From the NCBI RefSeq assembly GCF_040403615.1, contig NZ_JBBAKG010000017.1, forward strand, positions 1 to 64,000: a stretch of DNA of 64,000 nucleotides, read 5' to 3'. This document shows, piece after piece, positions 1 through 8,688 of the stretch; position 1 is the stretch's first letter, and each line of letters opens with the position of its first letter. This stretch comes from Haliscomenobacter sp040403615 (GTDB lineage: Bacteria > Bacteroidota > Bacteroidia > Chitinophagales > Saprospiraceae). Under the pieces are notes generated by a model. The model was given only the letters and a program-made list of their open reading frames with translations. It did no database searches and was not told the DNA's origin. Position numbers and translations under genes: made by a program.

Positions 1-10
1 GCAAAAACTC

Positions 11-69
11 AACCCAAACGAAAAAGCCCACAGTCTTTTGAGTGTACTGCGGGCTTTTTCGCTTGGGTT
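11..69 (-). terminator. Strong terminator of the lipoprotein gene
   Basis: A long inverted repeat has arms 11-29 and 51-69 with a single mismatch. The inner arms are AAAAAGCCC and GGGCTTTTT, so either strand would give a GC-rich hairpin ending in a T run. It lies 12 nt beyond the stop of the minus-strand lipoprotein gene. It could also stop transcription entering from the left edge. Confidence 0.8.
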
Positions 70-80
70 CAAAGGCCCAA

Positions 81-908
81 TTACAACTTGATGTTTATCG
101 TTTTCCCATTTAAGGTAATGACCGCGTTGTTGTCGCAAGTGCCATCGCCATAATCCACTTGAATATCGGTGCCGTTCAACTTCAACACACCCAGGCCTTT
201 GCTTACCCAGTAACAATTGTTGGCCTTCACGAGGGGCGAATCGATGTTCCAGGTAACTGTCTCGCCATTGGGGAACAGTACATTGATGTTTCCAATCACG
301 TCGTACACGTCATCCGTCCAGTCCCACCAGGAGGCAAAACCTCTGGTTTGTTTGAAATCATGCACCCCGCTCCAGGTCCAGGATTCATTGTTGGTATCGG
401 TGATTTTTACCTTATCGGCTTTGATCTGGTAAACACCCGCAATAAGTGTACTATTGTTGCTGAAACTGAATTTGCCTTCCAGTTTTACACCATCTTCGCT
501 GTAGTTGTCGTATTGCAGGGTTACGAGTGAGTTGGGCTCCCAGATTTTACCAACGGTCATGGTTACTTTGCCACTTTTGGTTTTGCCATCCACATCGGTG
601 CAACCTGTACCAAAATCTACCACAACGGTTTTTGGAAAAGTTTTCAAATCCGCTGGCGTAACCGTAATGGTGCCACAGCTTGTGCGTACATCGGGAGTAC
701 CGCTTACCAATCCATCTACCTCGGCTGCGCCACGGGTGGCGATGCCAAAAGAAGTACCAATAAATTGCTGGCTTTTGAGGGTAAGGGTTGCCATTTTAAC
801 CGAATCCGCCTCGCTGGCTACAACGGGTTCGTCTTTTTTACAGGCATTGAGTGCCAGAAAAAGCAAGCCAAACAGGCCCAGGGTCGAAAACAATGATTGC
901 TTAACCAT
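81..908 (-). CDS. Hypothetical lipoprotein
   Basis: The product is 275 residues. The ATG at 908 is chosen because it begins a typical lipoprotein signal (MVKQ, a hydrophobic stretch, then lipobox LNAC followed by KKDE); an upstream in-frame start at 956 would add a charged extension in front of the signal. After lipidation the acidic/lysine linker suggests an outer-membrane-anchored, periplasmic or surface protein. The rest is rich in beta-strand-like Thr/Gly/Asp sequence with no catalytic motif I recognise. It stands alone, with its own terminator downstream and about 145 nt before the neighbouring cluster. Function unknown. Confidence 0.75.
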   Translation of the reverse strand: MVKQSLFSTLGLFGLLFLALNACKKDEPVVASEADSVKMATLTLKSQQFIGTSFGIATRGAAEVDGLVSGTPDVRTSCGTITVTPADLKTFPKTVVVDFGTGCTDVDGKTKSGKVTMTVGKIWEPNSLVTLQYDNYSEDGVKLEGKFSFSNNSTLIAGVYQIKADKVKITDTNNESWTWSGVHDFKQTRGFASWWDWTDDVYDVIGNINVLFPNGETVTWNIDSPLVKANNCYWVSKGLGVLKLNGTDIQVDYGDGTCDNNAVITLNGKTINIKL

Positions 909-1052
909 CGGAAATTTTTTTAGGTTTTGAAAATCGGTTTTTAATTTTGGGGACAATGCAAAGACGATTTCCGATGGTGATTGTTACTGACTTTTAATCC
1001 TTTAACGTTTTTTTAGGTTTTTCTTAAGTAAAATTAGACCTGATTATCAAGC

Positions 1053-2690
1053 TTATTTTTCAAGAATTTGTTTGTCTTGAATCAGGCTTGCGCTCAACTT
1101 TGTGTAAGGAAGTTGCTGGGGACTTACCTTGTTTTGGATGGCCAGCACCGCCGCAGTAGCTGCCGATTGCCCCAGGATCATAAAAACTGGTTCCATGCGC
1201 ATCGATCCGTAAGCGATGTGAGTACTGGACACACAAACCGGCACCAGGAGGTTGTTGCATTCCTGTTCTTTGGGCAAAATAGACCCATAGGCAATCGAAT
1301 ACGGCTTATCGGGGTGTACGCCGATGTCGCCTTCGTTTTGGACGTAGCCTTCCTTGGTTACATAGCGCTGAATGTTGTGCGAATCCAGGGTGTACGAGCC
1401 CATTCCGATGGGTTGCGGCACTACCGATTTGCCCAGTGCATCGGCTTCCAGCATCACATAAGCGCCCTTCATGCGGCGAGCTTCGCGAATGTAAAGTTGG
1501 TGTGGCCAGTTGCCATTGTCGGTAAATTCATCTTTGGGCAAGCCCCATTGCTGCATTTGTTCGTGTACGTCGGCAGGCACCCGGGGGTCGTTTTGCAAAA
1601 AATACATCAGGCCTTTTTGGTACAATTCATGGTCTTTGATGATGGCTTTTCTGCTTTCGTAAGTCGCCTCTGGGTAATCGTAGTTTTTACCAATGTAATC
1701 AGTACTGAATGCGCCGTGGTTGTTGGTATCGGTTTTGCGATTGGGAATGGGGTCGAATTTGTCAAATGTCTCGCGCCAGCCACTGGCAAACACTCGGGCA
1801 TACAACTCGTACCGAGCAGGATCATAGCCCTCTGGTTTGAGAAATGGAATGCGGTTGTCGGGGTGGTTGCTAAGGCACATGCGAAAGCAGTAAGCCTGAA
1901 TTTTGTTGTCGGCCTGACCATATTCGCCGGGCGCTTCCGGGGATATTTCTGGGAGTAAGCCACTTTTGGGGTCATCGGCAACCTTATAGGGACTGATTTT
2001 TGATTTAAAATGGTGACCGTGGTGGAAAACATCGGTTTGTACCCCGTTCCATTTTTCGCCGTAGGCAGCATTAGCTTCTCTGCCCACTTGATAACTCACC
2101 CCCGCAGCAGCCATTAGGTCGCCTTCGTAGGTGGCATCAATGAACATTTTGCCCCTAAAAACCTGACCACTCAAGGTGCGGAAGGCCGTAATTTTGCCTG
2201 CTTTTTTGCTTACTCCTGTTTTCGAACGGTCGAGCCAGGTATTGCGGTAAACCTGCAGTTGGTTTTCTTTGACCAAATCCTCAAAAATTTGTTCGGCGGC
2301 ATGTGGTTCAAAAATCCACATGGTGCGGTTGTTGCCGTCAATGGCGGGTGTACCCTGGCCTTTGTTGCCGTAACTTTCTTTGGCTTGCCATTTCCAGGAA
2401 TCGGTTTTCTGGTAGTGTTCGTAAAGCCGGTGGTAAAACTCGCGCGCCAGCCCTCCGATGACTTCCTTGTTTCCGGTATCCGTAAAACCCAGACCACCAG
2501 AAGACAAGCCGCCGAGGTGGGTATCCGGTGACACAACGATCACGGATTTGCCCATTTTTTTGACTTGTACTGCCGCCATGATGGCCGCAGAAGTGCCACC
2601 ATAAATGATGACGTCGGCTTTTTGGGCTTGAATGGAACTCAGGTGCAGGCCAGATTGCCACAAGATGAGCGATAGAAGCAGGTATCTCAT
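1053..2690 (-). CDS. Exported FAD-dependent oxidoreductase
   Basis: The 545-residue protein starts at the ATG at 2690, which opens a signal peptide (MRYLLLSLILWQSGLHLSS, cleavage near AQA). Directly after it lies the dinucleotide-binding fold: VIIYGGTSAAIMAAVQ is the GxGxxG-like segment, followed by a LGGLSSGGLG glycine cluster typical of the FAD_oxidored (PF12831) family. The C-terminal part has the conserved GSMRMEPVFMILGQSAATAA segment of this family. Members are often linked to carbohydrate use, but the substrate cannot be read from the sequence. It is last in a minus-strand cluster, 25 nt after the MFS gene, so it is probably co-transcribed with the transporter and isomerase-like genes. 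Confidence 0.85.
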   Translation of the reverse strand: MRYLLLSLILWQSGLHLSSIQAQKADVIIYGGTSAAIMAAVQVKKMGKSVIVVSPDTHLGGLSSGGLGFTDTGNKEVIGGLAREFYHRLYEHYQKTDSWKWQAKESYGNKGQGTPAIDGNNRTMWIFEPHAAEQIFEDLVKENQLQVYRNTWLDRSKTGVSKKAGKITAFRTLSGQVFRGKMFIDATYEGDLMAAAGVSYQVGREANAAYGEKWNGVQTDVFHHGHHFKSKISPYKVADDPKSGLLPEISPEAPGEYGQADNKIQAYCFRMCLSNHPDNRIPFLKPEGYDPARYELYARVFASGWRETFDKFDPIPNRKTDTNNHGAFSTDYIGKNYDYPEATYESRKAIIKDHELYQKGLMYFLQNDPRVPADVHEQMQQWGLPKDEFTDNGNWPHQLYIREARRMKGAYVMLEADALGKSVVPQPIGMGSYTLDSHNIQRYVTKEGYVQNEGDIGVHPDKPYSIAYGSILPKEQECNNLLVPVCVSSTHIAYGSMRMEPVFMILGQSAATAAVLAIQNKVSPQQLPYTKLSASLIQDKQILEK

Positions 2691-2715
2691 GCATTGAGTT
2701 TTGAAAAAATGAACA

Positions 2716-3948
2716 TTATCCAATCGATTTCTCTGGATCAATTTTGAGCCAAAGCAAGGCACTGACCGCCAGGCACCCGGAAATCAGGAACAAGGGCAAT
2801 TCGAAATTGTGGGTCTGTTTGACGATGATCCCAAAAATGATGGTGATGAAAAAACCGCCCAATTGCCCGGCAAAATTCATGGTTCCGGTCACTGTACCCG
2901 AATTTTGCTTGCCAATGTCAACACAGGTCACGAAGGCTACTGGCAAAGCCAAATCTTTGGACAATACGCACAAGGCCAGGAGATACCCGGCCAGTTGGTT
3001 GTTTGGCGTTAGCCCTGCAAAAAGAAACAGCAAGGAGGAGATGCCCAGACCCAGGCCAGCCACAATGCGCCGGCCAAAGCGCAGTCCGCGCTTTTTGACC
3101 AGCCAATCGCTCAAAAAGCCACCCACCAGGCAGCCAATTGCGCCCAAAAAATAAGACAAGGAAATGAACTTTTTGGTGTCTTCCTCGCTCATCCCACGGC
3201 CTTCCTGAAAGTAGGTAGCCGACCAGTTGGTGAAAAAGTAAGCCGCATAAAAAAACAAGTGGCACATCAACATCAAGTACAAAATATTGGGCTCCGCAAT
3301 GGCTTTTTTCCAATCCACCCAATGCGATTGATTGACCTGCCGCTGGGTCTCAATTTCCTCCACTTCTTGTGGGGTAATGCCCGCAATTTCGGCGGGTTCG
3401 TCCCGAAACCAAAGGTACCATACCGTAGCCCAAACGGCGCCAACCACGCCCAATACCACAAATGCCAGGCGCCAACCCACCGCATGCACCAGCGGAATGA
3501 CCACCAGCGGGGTGAGGGCACCACCGATTCGGGCTGCAGCCCAAATGGCCGCTTGCGCCCTACCACGCTCGTGCGCCGGAAACCAACGCGCTATGGCCAC
3601 TCCGACATTGGGATAAGCCCCCGCTTCGCCTATGCCAAACAAAAAACGCACCACCAGCAAATACACAAAATTGAACGCCAATCCGGTAAGTGCGGTAAAA
3701 GCAGACCACCACAAAACGACCCGTGTCAGGATGCGGCGTGGCCCAATGCGATCGCCGAGGATTCCGGTTGGCAACTCAAATAAGGCATATGCCAGGGAAA
3801 ATGCGCCCAGAATGTACCCAAACTGCTGGTTGTCAAGCTCAAGATCAGCTTTTACATATTTGCTCACTACGTTCATGCACACTCGATCAAGGAAGGTGAT
3901 GATGGAGAGCAACACTAAGATGGCGAGTACTTTGTGGCGTGTTTTCAT
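2716..3948 (-). CDS. MFS transporter, anion:cation symporter-like
   Basis: This 410-residue polytopic membrane protein begins at ATG 3948 (a TTG two codons upstream is possible). It has about 12 hydrophobic segments. The N-half carries major-facilitator signatures: LDRVCMNVV in helix 1, GDRIGPRR in the loop between helices 2 and 3, and RFLFGIGEAGAYPNVGVAIARWFP, which resembles the ACS family of hexuronate, glucarate and related acid transporters. The central loop is charged and the second half repeats the loop motif (SDWLVKKRGLRFGRR). Flanking genes suggest uptake of a sugar or an oxidised sugar made by the exported enzymes. Family is confident, substrate is inference. Confidence 0.88.
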   Translation of the reverse strand: MKTRHKVLAILVLLSIITFLDRVCMNVVSKYVKADLELDNQQFGYILGAFSLAYALFELPTGILGDRIGPRRILTRVVLWWSAFTALTGLAFNFVYLLVVRFLFGIGEAGAYPNVGVAIARWFPAHERGRAQAAIWAAARIGGALTPLVVIPLVHAVGWRLAFVVLGVVGAVWATVWYLWFRDEPAEIAGITPQEVEEIETQRQVNQSHWVDWKKAIAEPNILYLMLMCHLFFYAAYFFTNWSATYFQEGRGMSEEDTKKFISLSYFLGAIGCLVGGFLSDWLVKKRGLRFGRRIVAGLGLGISSLLFLFAGLTPNNQLAGYLLALCVLSKDLALPVAFVTCVDIGKQNSGTVTGTMNFAGQLGGFFITIIFGIIVKQTHNFELPLFLISGCLAVSALLWLKIDPEKSIG

Positions 3949-3989
3949 TGGCAACGAGCGCTAGAAGTTTGAGGTAGAAACGAAATAGA

Positions 3990-4907
3990 TTAAACCAGCG
4001 CCCGCAATTTTTGCAATCCTGTCTTCGCCACCAACAATGGATCTTGCTTCCAATAATCTCGATTAAAAAGCTCCAGCGACATGACCTTTGGACCGCCCAT
4101 ATCGCGCAACAATTGTACAACTGCGGCGAGTGGCGCATCCCCATCTCCGGGGTAAATGCGGTCGCTGTCATTCTGCTCTGCCACGGGTTTGGACAGTACA
4201 AAATCGTTGAAATGGAAAATCTCTACGGCTGATCCCTTCAGCAAACGCAAGCCATCAAAACCAGATCCACCACGGAACAAGTGGTAAATATCGGGCAGCA
4301 ATCGGGCATCAGGATCGTTGGCCGCTGCGGCCACGGCCATTGCTTGGCCCAGGTGAAACAAGGTGCCGGAAGCACCCCAAAATTCCAGTTGGGGCATCAC
4401 CCCGGTTTTTCTACCCAAATCCAGGGCCTGCTTGTAGTGTTCACCTGCCTTGAACAAATCCAGTGGCGGGTCTTTTTTAACCCCTGCTGGTGGTGCAGCA
4501 ATCCGTTTGCAGCCAAGTTGGGCCAGGAGGTTCATTTCTTCTTCCAATTGTTTGAAGCCGCCATCGCGTTGGGCATCGTCTTCCACCATCCAGGGGGCAA
4601 AAGCAATAGCGTCTTCCACGGTAATCCCTGCATCTTTCACCCTTTGGGCCAGTGCAGTCATGGTGCCGCCCTCTTTGAGGTAAGTATTGAGATCGGGTAG
4701 CCAAATTTCGATGCCATCGTAGCCTGCGGCAGCAGCAATTTCAATGTACTTGACAATGCCCAGTTTTTGGCCGCTGATGGTACTGGTGTTGAGGCAAAAA
4801 CGAAACTTGGTTTTTTTCTGCGTGGACAAAGCCAGGACTTCGGCAGGCAGCATGGTAGCAATACCGGCAGCGCCAAGGGTTTTTAGAAGGTCGCGTTTGT
4901 TGAGCAT
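3990..4907 (-). CDS. Sugar phosphate isomerase/epimerase-like TIM-barrel protein
   Basis: The protein has 305 residues. The N-terminus (NKRDLLKTLGAAGIATMLP) looks like a Tat-type leader, but it has KR in place of the twin RR, so export route is uncertain. The rest matches the xylose-isomerase-like TIM barrel (AP_endonuc_2, PF01261): YDGIEIWLPD early, then metal-binding-type segments PQLEFWGASGT, LLPDIYHLFRGG, EIFHFNDF and VMSLELFNRDYW near the C-terminus. Such proteins isomerise or epimerise sugars or inositols with a divalent metal. It is first in the cluster, 41 nt ahead of the MFS gene. An 8-bp inverted repeat (4907-4914 with 4933-4940) reaches into its start codon. Confidence 0.82.
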   Translation of the reverse strand: MLNKRDLLKTLGAAGIATMLPAEVLALSTQKKTKFRFCLNTSTISGQKLGIVKYIEIAAAAGYDGIEIWLPDLNTYLKEGGTMTALAQRVKDAGITVEDAIAFAPWMVEDDAQRDGGFKQLEEEMNLLAQLGCKRIAAPPAGVKKDPPLDLFKAGEHYKQALDLGRKTGVMPQLEFWGASGTLFHLGQAMAVAAAANDPDARLLPDIYHLFRGGSGFDGLRLLKGSAVEIFHFNDFVLSKPVAEQNDSDRIYPGDGDAPLAAVVQLLRDMGGPKVMSLELFNRDYWKQDPLLVAKTGLQKLRALV

Positions 4908-4996
4908 GGTGTAGGTGTATTTACCCCTAAAACTACACCAGAAATTTTGGAAGATCCTGTTTTCGGATCATGGATTTCGGATTTTGTACCAATTTA

Positions 4997-5026
4997 TTGT
5001 TTTCCAAATCACAAGCCTTATATTTG
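4997..5026 (+). promoter_or_regulatory. Bacteroidota promoter before the M16 gene
   Basis: TTG at 4997-4999 and TATATTTG at 5019-5026 are separated by 19 nt, a full match to the Bacteroidota -33/-7 consensus. The scaffold gap begins at the next base, so the transcription start and the start of the peptidase gene are hidden in the gap. Confidence 0.65.
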
Positions 5027-5126
5027 NNNNNNNNNNNNNNNNNNNNNNNNNNNNNNNNNNNNNNNNNNNNNNNNNNNNNNNNNNNNNNNNNNNNNNNNNN
5101 NNNNNNNNNNNNNNNNNNNNNNNNNN
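5027..5126. other. Scaffold gap (100 N)
   Basis: A run of exactly 100 N hides the start of the M16 peptidase gene. The missing N-terminal part (start codon through the zinc motif) needs about 60-70 codons, so the true gap is likely nearer 200 nt than 100. Confidence 0.95.
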
Positions 5127-6182
5127 CAAAATTATACCTCTGCCGAGTTGGCCGAAAAGCTCGATTATTACGGCAGTAGTTTGGCGGTTCCGTACCATAC
5201 CGATACCGAGAGTTTGTCTTTGCTTTCCTTGAGCAAGTACTTCAGCAAAGTGCTGCCGCTGTTGGCGGAGGTCATCAAAACGCCTCGCTTTCCGCAAGAA
5301 GAATTGCAAGCTTTTGTGCAGCGCAGCATTCAGCATTTGCAGGTAGACCTGAGCAAAAACGACGTAGTGGCTTACCGTCAGATCACCGAAATGTTTTTTG
5401 GCCCGGATCACCCTTACGGCTACAACAGCAATCCCGATACCTACAATCTGCTGAAGCAAGAGGATTTGATTCAACACCACGAGAGTTTGTTTACGGCCAA
5501 CAACTGCTTCATCATCATCAGTGGAAAGGTAGACAAAGAGGTGTTGGAACAACTCAATGAGCATTTGGGTCATGGAATCCGCACGGGTCAAGTGCCTACG
5601 CCTACGCTGATCCTACAAGAAGCGGCACCCGAACGCCTGCTGATTTCGAAACCCGACAGTTTGCAATCGGCCATTCGCATTGGTTTCAGAACCTTCAACC
5701 GCCACCATGCCGATTATTTTGATTTGTCGATTTTGAATCTGGTGTTGGGTGGTTATTTTGGATCCCGCCTGATGACCAATATTCGCGAAGAAAAAGGCTA
5801 TACTTACAATATTTATTCTACCTTGGATGCCATGCAATTTGACGGTTGTTTTTACATTGGTACTGAGGTAGGCCATGAATTCTTGCCAGACACCCTTACC
5901 CAGATTTACCTGGAAATGGATCGATTGAGAGACGAATTGGTAGATGAAGATGAACTTGAAATGATGCGCAATTACATCCTGGGCAACTACCTCACGATGA
6001 TTGATGGCCCATTCAATGTAGCCGAATTGGTGCGTCTGGTGGTTACGGAGGATCTGCCATTTACAGAATTACAAACCTCCGTTGAAAAAACCCTGGCTGT
6101 AACCAGAACTTCCATTCAGGAAACGGCGAAAAAGTATTTGCTACCCGAGAAAATGAGCGAAGTAATTGTAGGGAAAGCTTGA
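5127..6182 (+). CDS. M16 family (insulinase-like) peptidase, 5' end missing
   Basis: The visible reading frame gives 351 residues and enters from the scaffold gap. It begins QNYTSAELAEKLDYYGSSL, which in M16 proteins directly follows the HxxEH zinc-binding helix, so the catalytic motif lies in the gap and cannot be checked. Further family features are the ATP-like FFGPDHPYGYN segment, FTANNCFIIISGKVD, and the C-terminal half with GYFGSRLMTNIREEKGYTYNIYS, the conserved R/Y region of the inactive-half or substrate-binding domain. M16 peptidases often work as pairs of active and inactive subunits; which one this is remains open. mreB follows 197 nt downstream. Confidence 0.85.
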   Translation, partial: QNYTSAELAEKLDYYGSSLAVPYHTDTESLSLLSLSKYFSKVLPLLAEVIKTPRFPQEELQAFVQRSIQHLQVDLSKNDVVAYRQITEMFFGPDHPYGYNSNPDTYNLLKQEDLIQHHESLFTANNCFIIISGKVDKEVLEQLNEHLGHGIRTGQVPTPTLILQEAAPERLLISKPDSLQSAIRIGFRTFNRHHADYFDLSILNLVLGGYFGSRLMTNIREEKGYTYNIYSTLDAMQFDGCFYIGTEVGHEFLPDTLTQIYLEMDRLRDELVDEDELEMMRNYILGNYLTMIDGPFNVAELVRLVVTEDLPFTELQTSVEKTLAVTRTSIQETAKKYLLPEKMSEVIVGKA

Positions 6183-6379
6183 GTTTTGTGCCAAAAGAGA
6201 ACATTAGGACTAAAAACCAAAAAAAATGGTTACACACAAGCCCAAGTTGCGTAAATGTCACTAATTTTTCTTTCTTTTGCGTGCATGAAGCGCAAGCGGA
6301 CAGCCCTACTCAATACAACAATAAAGCTCCCGAGAACGCGTTTAACCTTTTTACAATAACTCTTAGGTAAGGAAAATTA

Positions 6380-7414
6380 ATGAAGCTGTTCAGTTTTTTT
6401 AGACAAGAACTTGCCATTGATCTTGGCACTGCCAATACCCTGATCATGCAAGATGATCAGATTGTTGTGGACGAACCATCGATCGTTGCTATCGATCGCA
6501 AAACCAATCAAACCATTGCGGTTGGACGTAGAGCGATGCAAATGCATGAAAAAACGCACGATAACATCAAAACAGTTCGGCCTTTAAAAGATGGAGTGAT
6601 CGCCGATTTTCAAGCGGCTGAAAATATGATTGAGGGTTTCATCAACATGATTGATGGCCGTCGTCGCTTTTTTTCCCACATGAAAATGGTGATTTGTATT
6701 CCTTCCGGGATTACCGAAGTAGAGAAACGTGCGGTATTTGACTCTGCGGATCACGTAGATTCCAAGGAAACCTACCTGATTCACGAACCAATGGCAGCTG
6801 CCCTGGGAATAGGCCTCGATGTAGAAGAGCCCGAAGGCAACATGATCATCGACATTGGTGGCGGCACCACCGAGATTGCAGTGATCGCCCTTTCTGGCAT
6901 CGTATGCGATCAATCCATCCGCATTGCTGGTGATGAATTCACCAGCGATATTGTGAGCTACATGAAGCGCCAACACAATATCCTGATTGGGGAGCGTACT
7001 GCCGAGCAAATCAAAATCCATGTGGGTTCTGCTTTGCACGAGTTGGAAGAAGATGCACCTGAGGACTATGCCGTAAATGGCCGCGACCTCATGACGGGCA
7101 TCCCCAAACAAATCAAAGTTGGCTACCGCGAAATTGCCCATGCGCTGGATAAGTCCATCTCCAAAATTGAAGATGCTGTACTCAAAGCACTAGAATCTAC
7201 GCCACCAGAATTGGCTGCCGATATTTTTAGAAGAGGCTTGTACCTAACCGGAGGTGGCGCACTGCTGCGCGGTTTGGACAAACGCATTTCCTTGAAAACC
7301 AAGCTCCCTGTACAAGTTGCCAACGATCCGCTGCGTGCAGTGGTAAAAGGTACAGGCATTGCACTTAAAAATACCGATCGCTTTTCGTTTTTGATCGATC
7401 GCAAAAGTGTGTAA
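6380..7414 (+). CDS. mreB: Rod shape-determining protein MreB
   Basis: This 344-residue actin-like ATPase forms membrane-bound filaments that guide cell-wall elongation. Phosphate-1 loop is IDLGTANTLI near residue 13, phosphate-2 is IIDIGGGTTEIAVI around 160, and the adenosine motif is LTGGGALLRGLD around 295. Length equals the normal family size. It heads the mreB-mreC-mreD-mrdA cluster, which together forms the elongasome core in the cytoplasm and inner membrane. The N-terminal MKLFSFFRQE is the short amphipathic membrane anchor usual for MreB. A 13-bp stem-loop separates it from mreC. Confidence 0.97.
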   Translation: MKLFSFFRQELAIDLGTANTLIMQDDQIVVDEPSIVAIDRKTNQTIAVGRRAMQMHEKTHDNIKTVRPLKDGVIADFQAAENMIEGFINMIDGRRRFFSHMKMVICIPSGITEVEKRAVFDSADHVDSKETYLIHEPMAAALGIGLDVEEPEGNMIIDIGGGTTEIAVIALSGIVCDQSIRIAGDEFTSDIVSYMKRQHNILIGERTAEQIKIHVGSALHELEEDAPEDYAVNGRDLMTGIPKQIKVGYREIAHALDKSISKIEDAVLKALESTPPELAADIFRRGLYLTGGGALLRGLDKRISLKTKLPVQVANDPLRAVVKGTGIALKNTDRFSFLIDRKSV

Positions 7415-7422
7415 TTCAAAAG

Positions 7423-7461
7423 TGAAACCGCATTATGCCAATATTGCTTAATGCGGTTTCA
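7423..7461 (+). terminator. Stem-loop between mreB and mreC
   Basis: A perfect 13-bp inverted repeat has arms 7423-7435 (TGAAACCGCATTA) and 7449-7461 with a 13-nt loop. There is no T run after it. It may act as a partial terminator or as a 3'-end stabiliser that leaves more mreB than mreC message; that role is inferred. Confidence 0.55.
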
Positions 7462-7490
7462 TCTACCACCTTTCCACTTCCAACTGCCGC

Positions 7491-8156
7491 ATGAATACGC
7501 TCTTGCAATTACTTTACCGTGTCAATCAATGGGCTTTGTTTTTGCTATTGATGTTGATATCGATGTTCATGGTCGTTAGAAACAACGAAGCTCAAGGCAA
7601 GATTTTCTGGAATTCGACCGGCATAGTATTTGGGTTGTTCAGCAGTGGCGCCAACTCTGTCTGGAGCTACTTCAACCTGAGTAGAGAAAACGAAAAATTA
7701 CAGCGTGAAATCAGTGTACTGCGGGGGCAATTGGCCCAAGACCAATACAACGATGAATTGGTTCGGGACACCCTGCAAAAAGTAGATTCCAATCGCATCC
7801 AGATATACGAATACATNNNNNNNNNNNNNNNNNNNNNNNNNNNNNNNNNNNNNNNNNNNNNNNNNNNNNNNNNNNNNNNNNNNNNNNNNNNNNNNNNNNN
7901 NNNNNNNNNNNNNNNNCACAACAAGATCAACAGCAAAGACGATATTGTAGAAACCACTGGTTTTTCTACTTATTATCCTCCAGGTGTATCCATCGGCAAG
8001 GTTTTTTACCACGAAATACCTCCTGGATCCAGCAATCACCTGATCAAAGTCAAATTAAATGTCAACATGACCAATGTCCGATATGCGCTGATTGTGGTAA
8101 ACAAGCATGCGGATGAAATCAAACAACTAGAAGCCCGCGTCAAGGATGAACAATAA
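7491..8156 (+). CDS. mreC: Rod shape-determining protein MreC (interrupted by a gap)
   Basis: The frame holds one N-terminal membrane helix (residues 10-30), a coiled coil (NLSRENEKLQREISVLRGQL, about 65-95) and, after the gap, the C-terminal beta domain with DDIVETTGFSTYYPPGVSIGK. MreC is the periplasmic scaffold linking MreB/MreD to PBP2. The visible parts add up to about 190 residues, while Bacteroidota MreC proteins are usually about 270-285, so roughly 90 residues are hidden by a gap drawn as 100 nt. The end overlaps mreD by 11 nt, which supports translational coupling. Confidence 0.9.
   Translation: MNTLLQLLYRVNQWALFLLLMLISMFMVVRNNEAQGKIFWNSTGIVFGLFSSGANSVWSYFNLSRENEKLQREISVLRGQLAQDQYNDELVRDTLQKVDSNRIQIYEYXXXXXXXXXXXXXXXXXXXXXXXXXXXXXXXXXXHNKINSKDDIVETTGFSTYYPPGVSIGKVFYHEIPPGSSNHLIKVKLNVNMTNVRYALIVVNKHADEIKQLEARVKDEQ
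7817..7916. other. Scaffold gap (100 N) inside mreC
   Basis: Exactly 100 N replace the end of the coiled coil and most of the first beta-barrel of MreC. Comparison with normal MreC length suggests about 280 nt are missing in reality. Confidence 0.95.
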
Positions 8157-8664
8157 CTCTTTTTTGCGCATACTGTTTAAATTCATCATCATTTGGTTGC
8201 TCCAAATCGTGGTGTTGAAACAAATTCAATTCTGGATTGGCCCTTATCATTATGAAGTTTTTGTGTACCCTTTGTTTATTTTATTGTTGCCAGCTGGCAT
8301 GCAAATCAATCTGTTGTTGATTGTTGCATTTGCAACTGGTTTAATTATGGATGGCAGTTACAATACCTTGGGCGTTCATACTTCAAGTTCACTGTTACTG
8401 GCTTTTTGTCGGAGTAGGATTTTGAACTGGGTAATTCCGCGAGGCATGGATGAGAATGCCGCTCCTTCTTTGAAACGGCTCAAACTTTTGCCGTTCTTGC
8501 GGTATATTGCAGTTTCATTGTTGTTGTACCTGGTCTTTTACTACTCCATGGTATTTTTTTCACACGTCTTTTTTATCGAAATCATCGTTAAAAGCCTGTT
8601 AAGTTTTGTGGTTTCCATTATTTTTATACTAATTTTAGCAGGTGTTTTAAACGGATTAGATTAA
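8146..8664 (+). CDS. mreD: Rod shape-determining protein MreD
   Basis: A 172-residue, very hydrophobic protein with about five membrane helices, starting inside the end of mreC. The position between mreC and a PBP2 gene, the size, and the segment LLIVAFATGLIMDGSYNTLGVHTSSSLLLAF (read in two blocks around residues 55-85) fit MreD of Bacteroidota. It is the inner-membrane member of the MreBCD elongation complex. Sequence conservation in MreD is low, so context carries much of the call. Confidence 0.9.
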   Translation: MNNNSFLRILFKFIIIWLLQIVVLKQIQFWIGPYHYEVFVYPLFILLLPAGMQINLLLIVAFATGLIMDGSYNTLGVHTSSSLLLAFCRSRILNWVIPRGMDENAAPSLKRLKLLPFLRYIAVSLLLYLVFYYSMVFFSHVFFIEIIVKSLLSFVVSIIFILILAGVLNGLD

Positions 8665-8688
8665 TTCAAACTCTTTCCAATCTTCGCT

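Noticed and set aside
1068..1958. Long open frame of 296 codons opposite the FAD oxidoreductase gene
   Set aside because: It is antisense to a well-conserved gene with clear motifs and shows no family pattern itself; many similar shadow frames occur opposite core genes.
4907..4940. 8-bp inverted repeat over the start of the isomerase-like gene as a riboswitch
   Set aside because: It is short and AT-containing, with no conserved aptamer-like sequence; it is noted only in the gene entry.
4947..5026. Frame before the N gap that could be read as the start of the M16 protein
   Set aside because: The translated residues do not resemble an M16 N-terminus and a full promoter lies in the same stretch, so it is non-coding.
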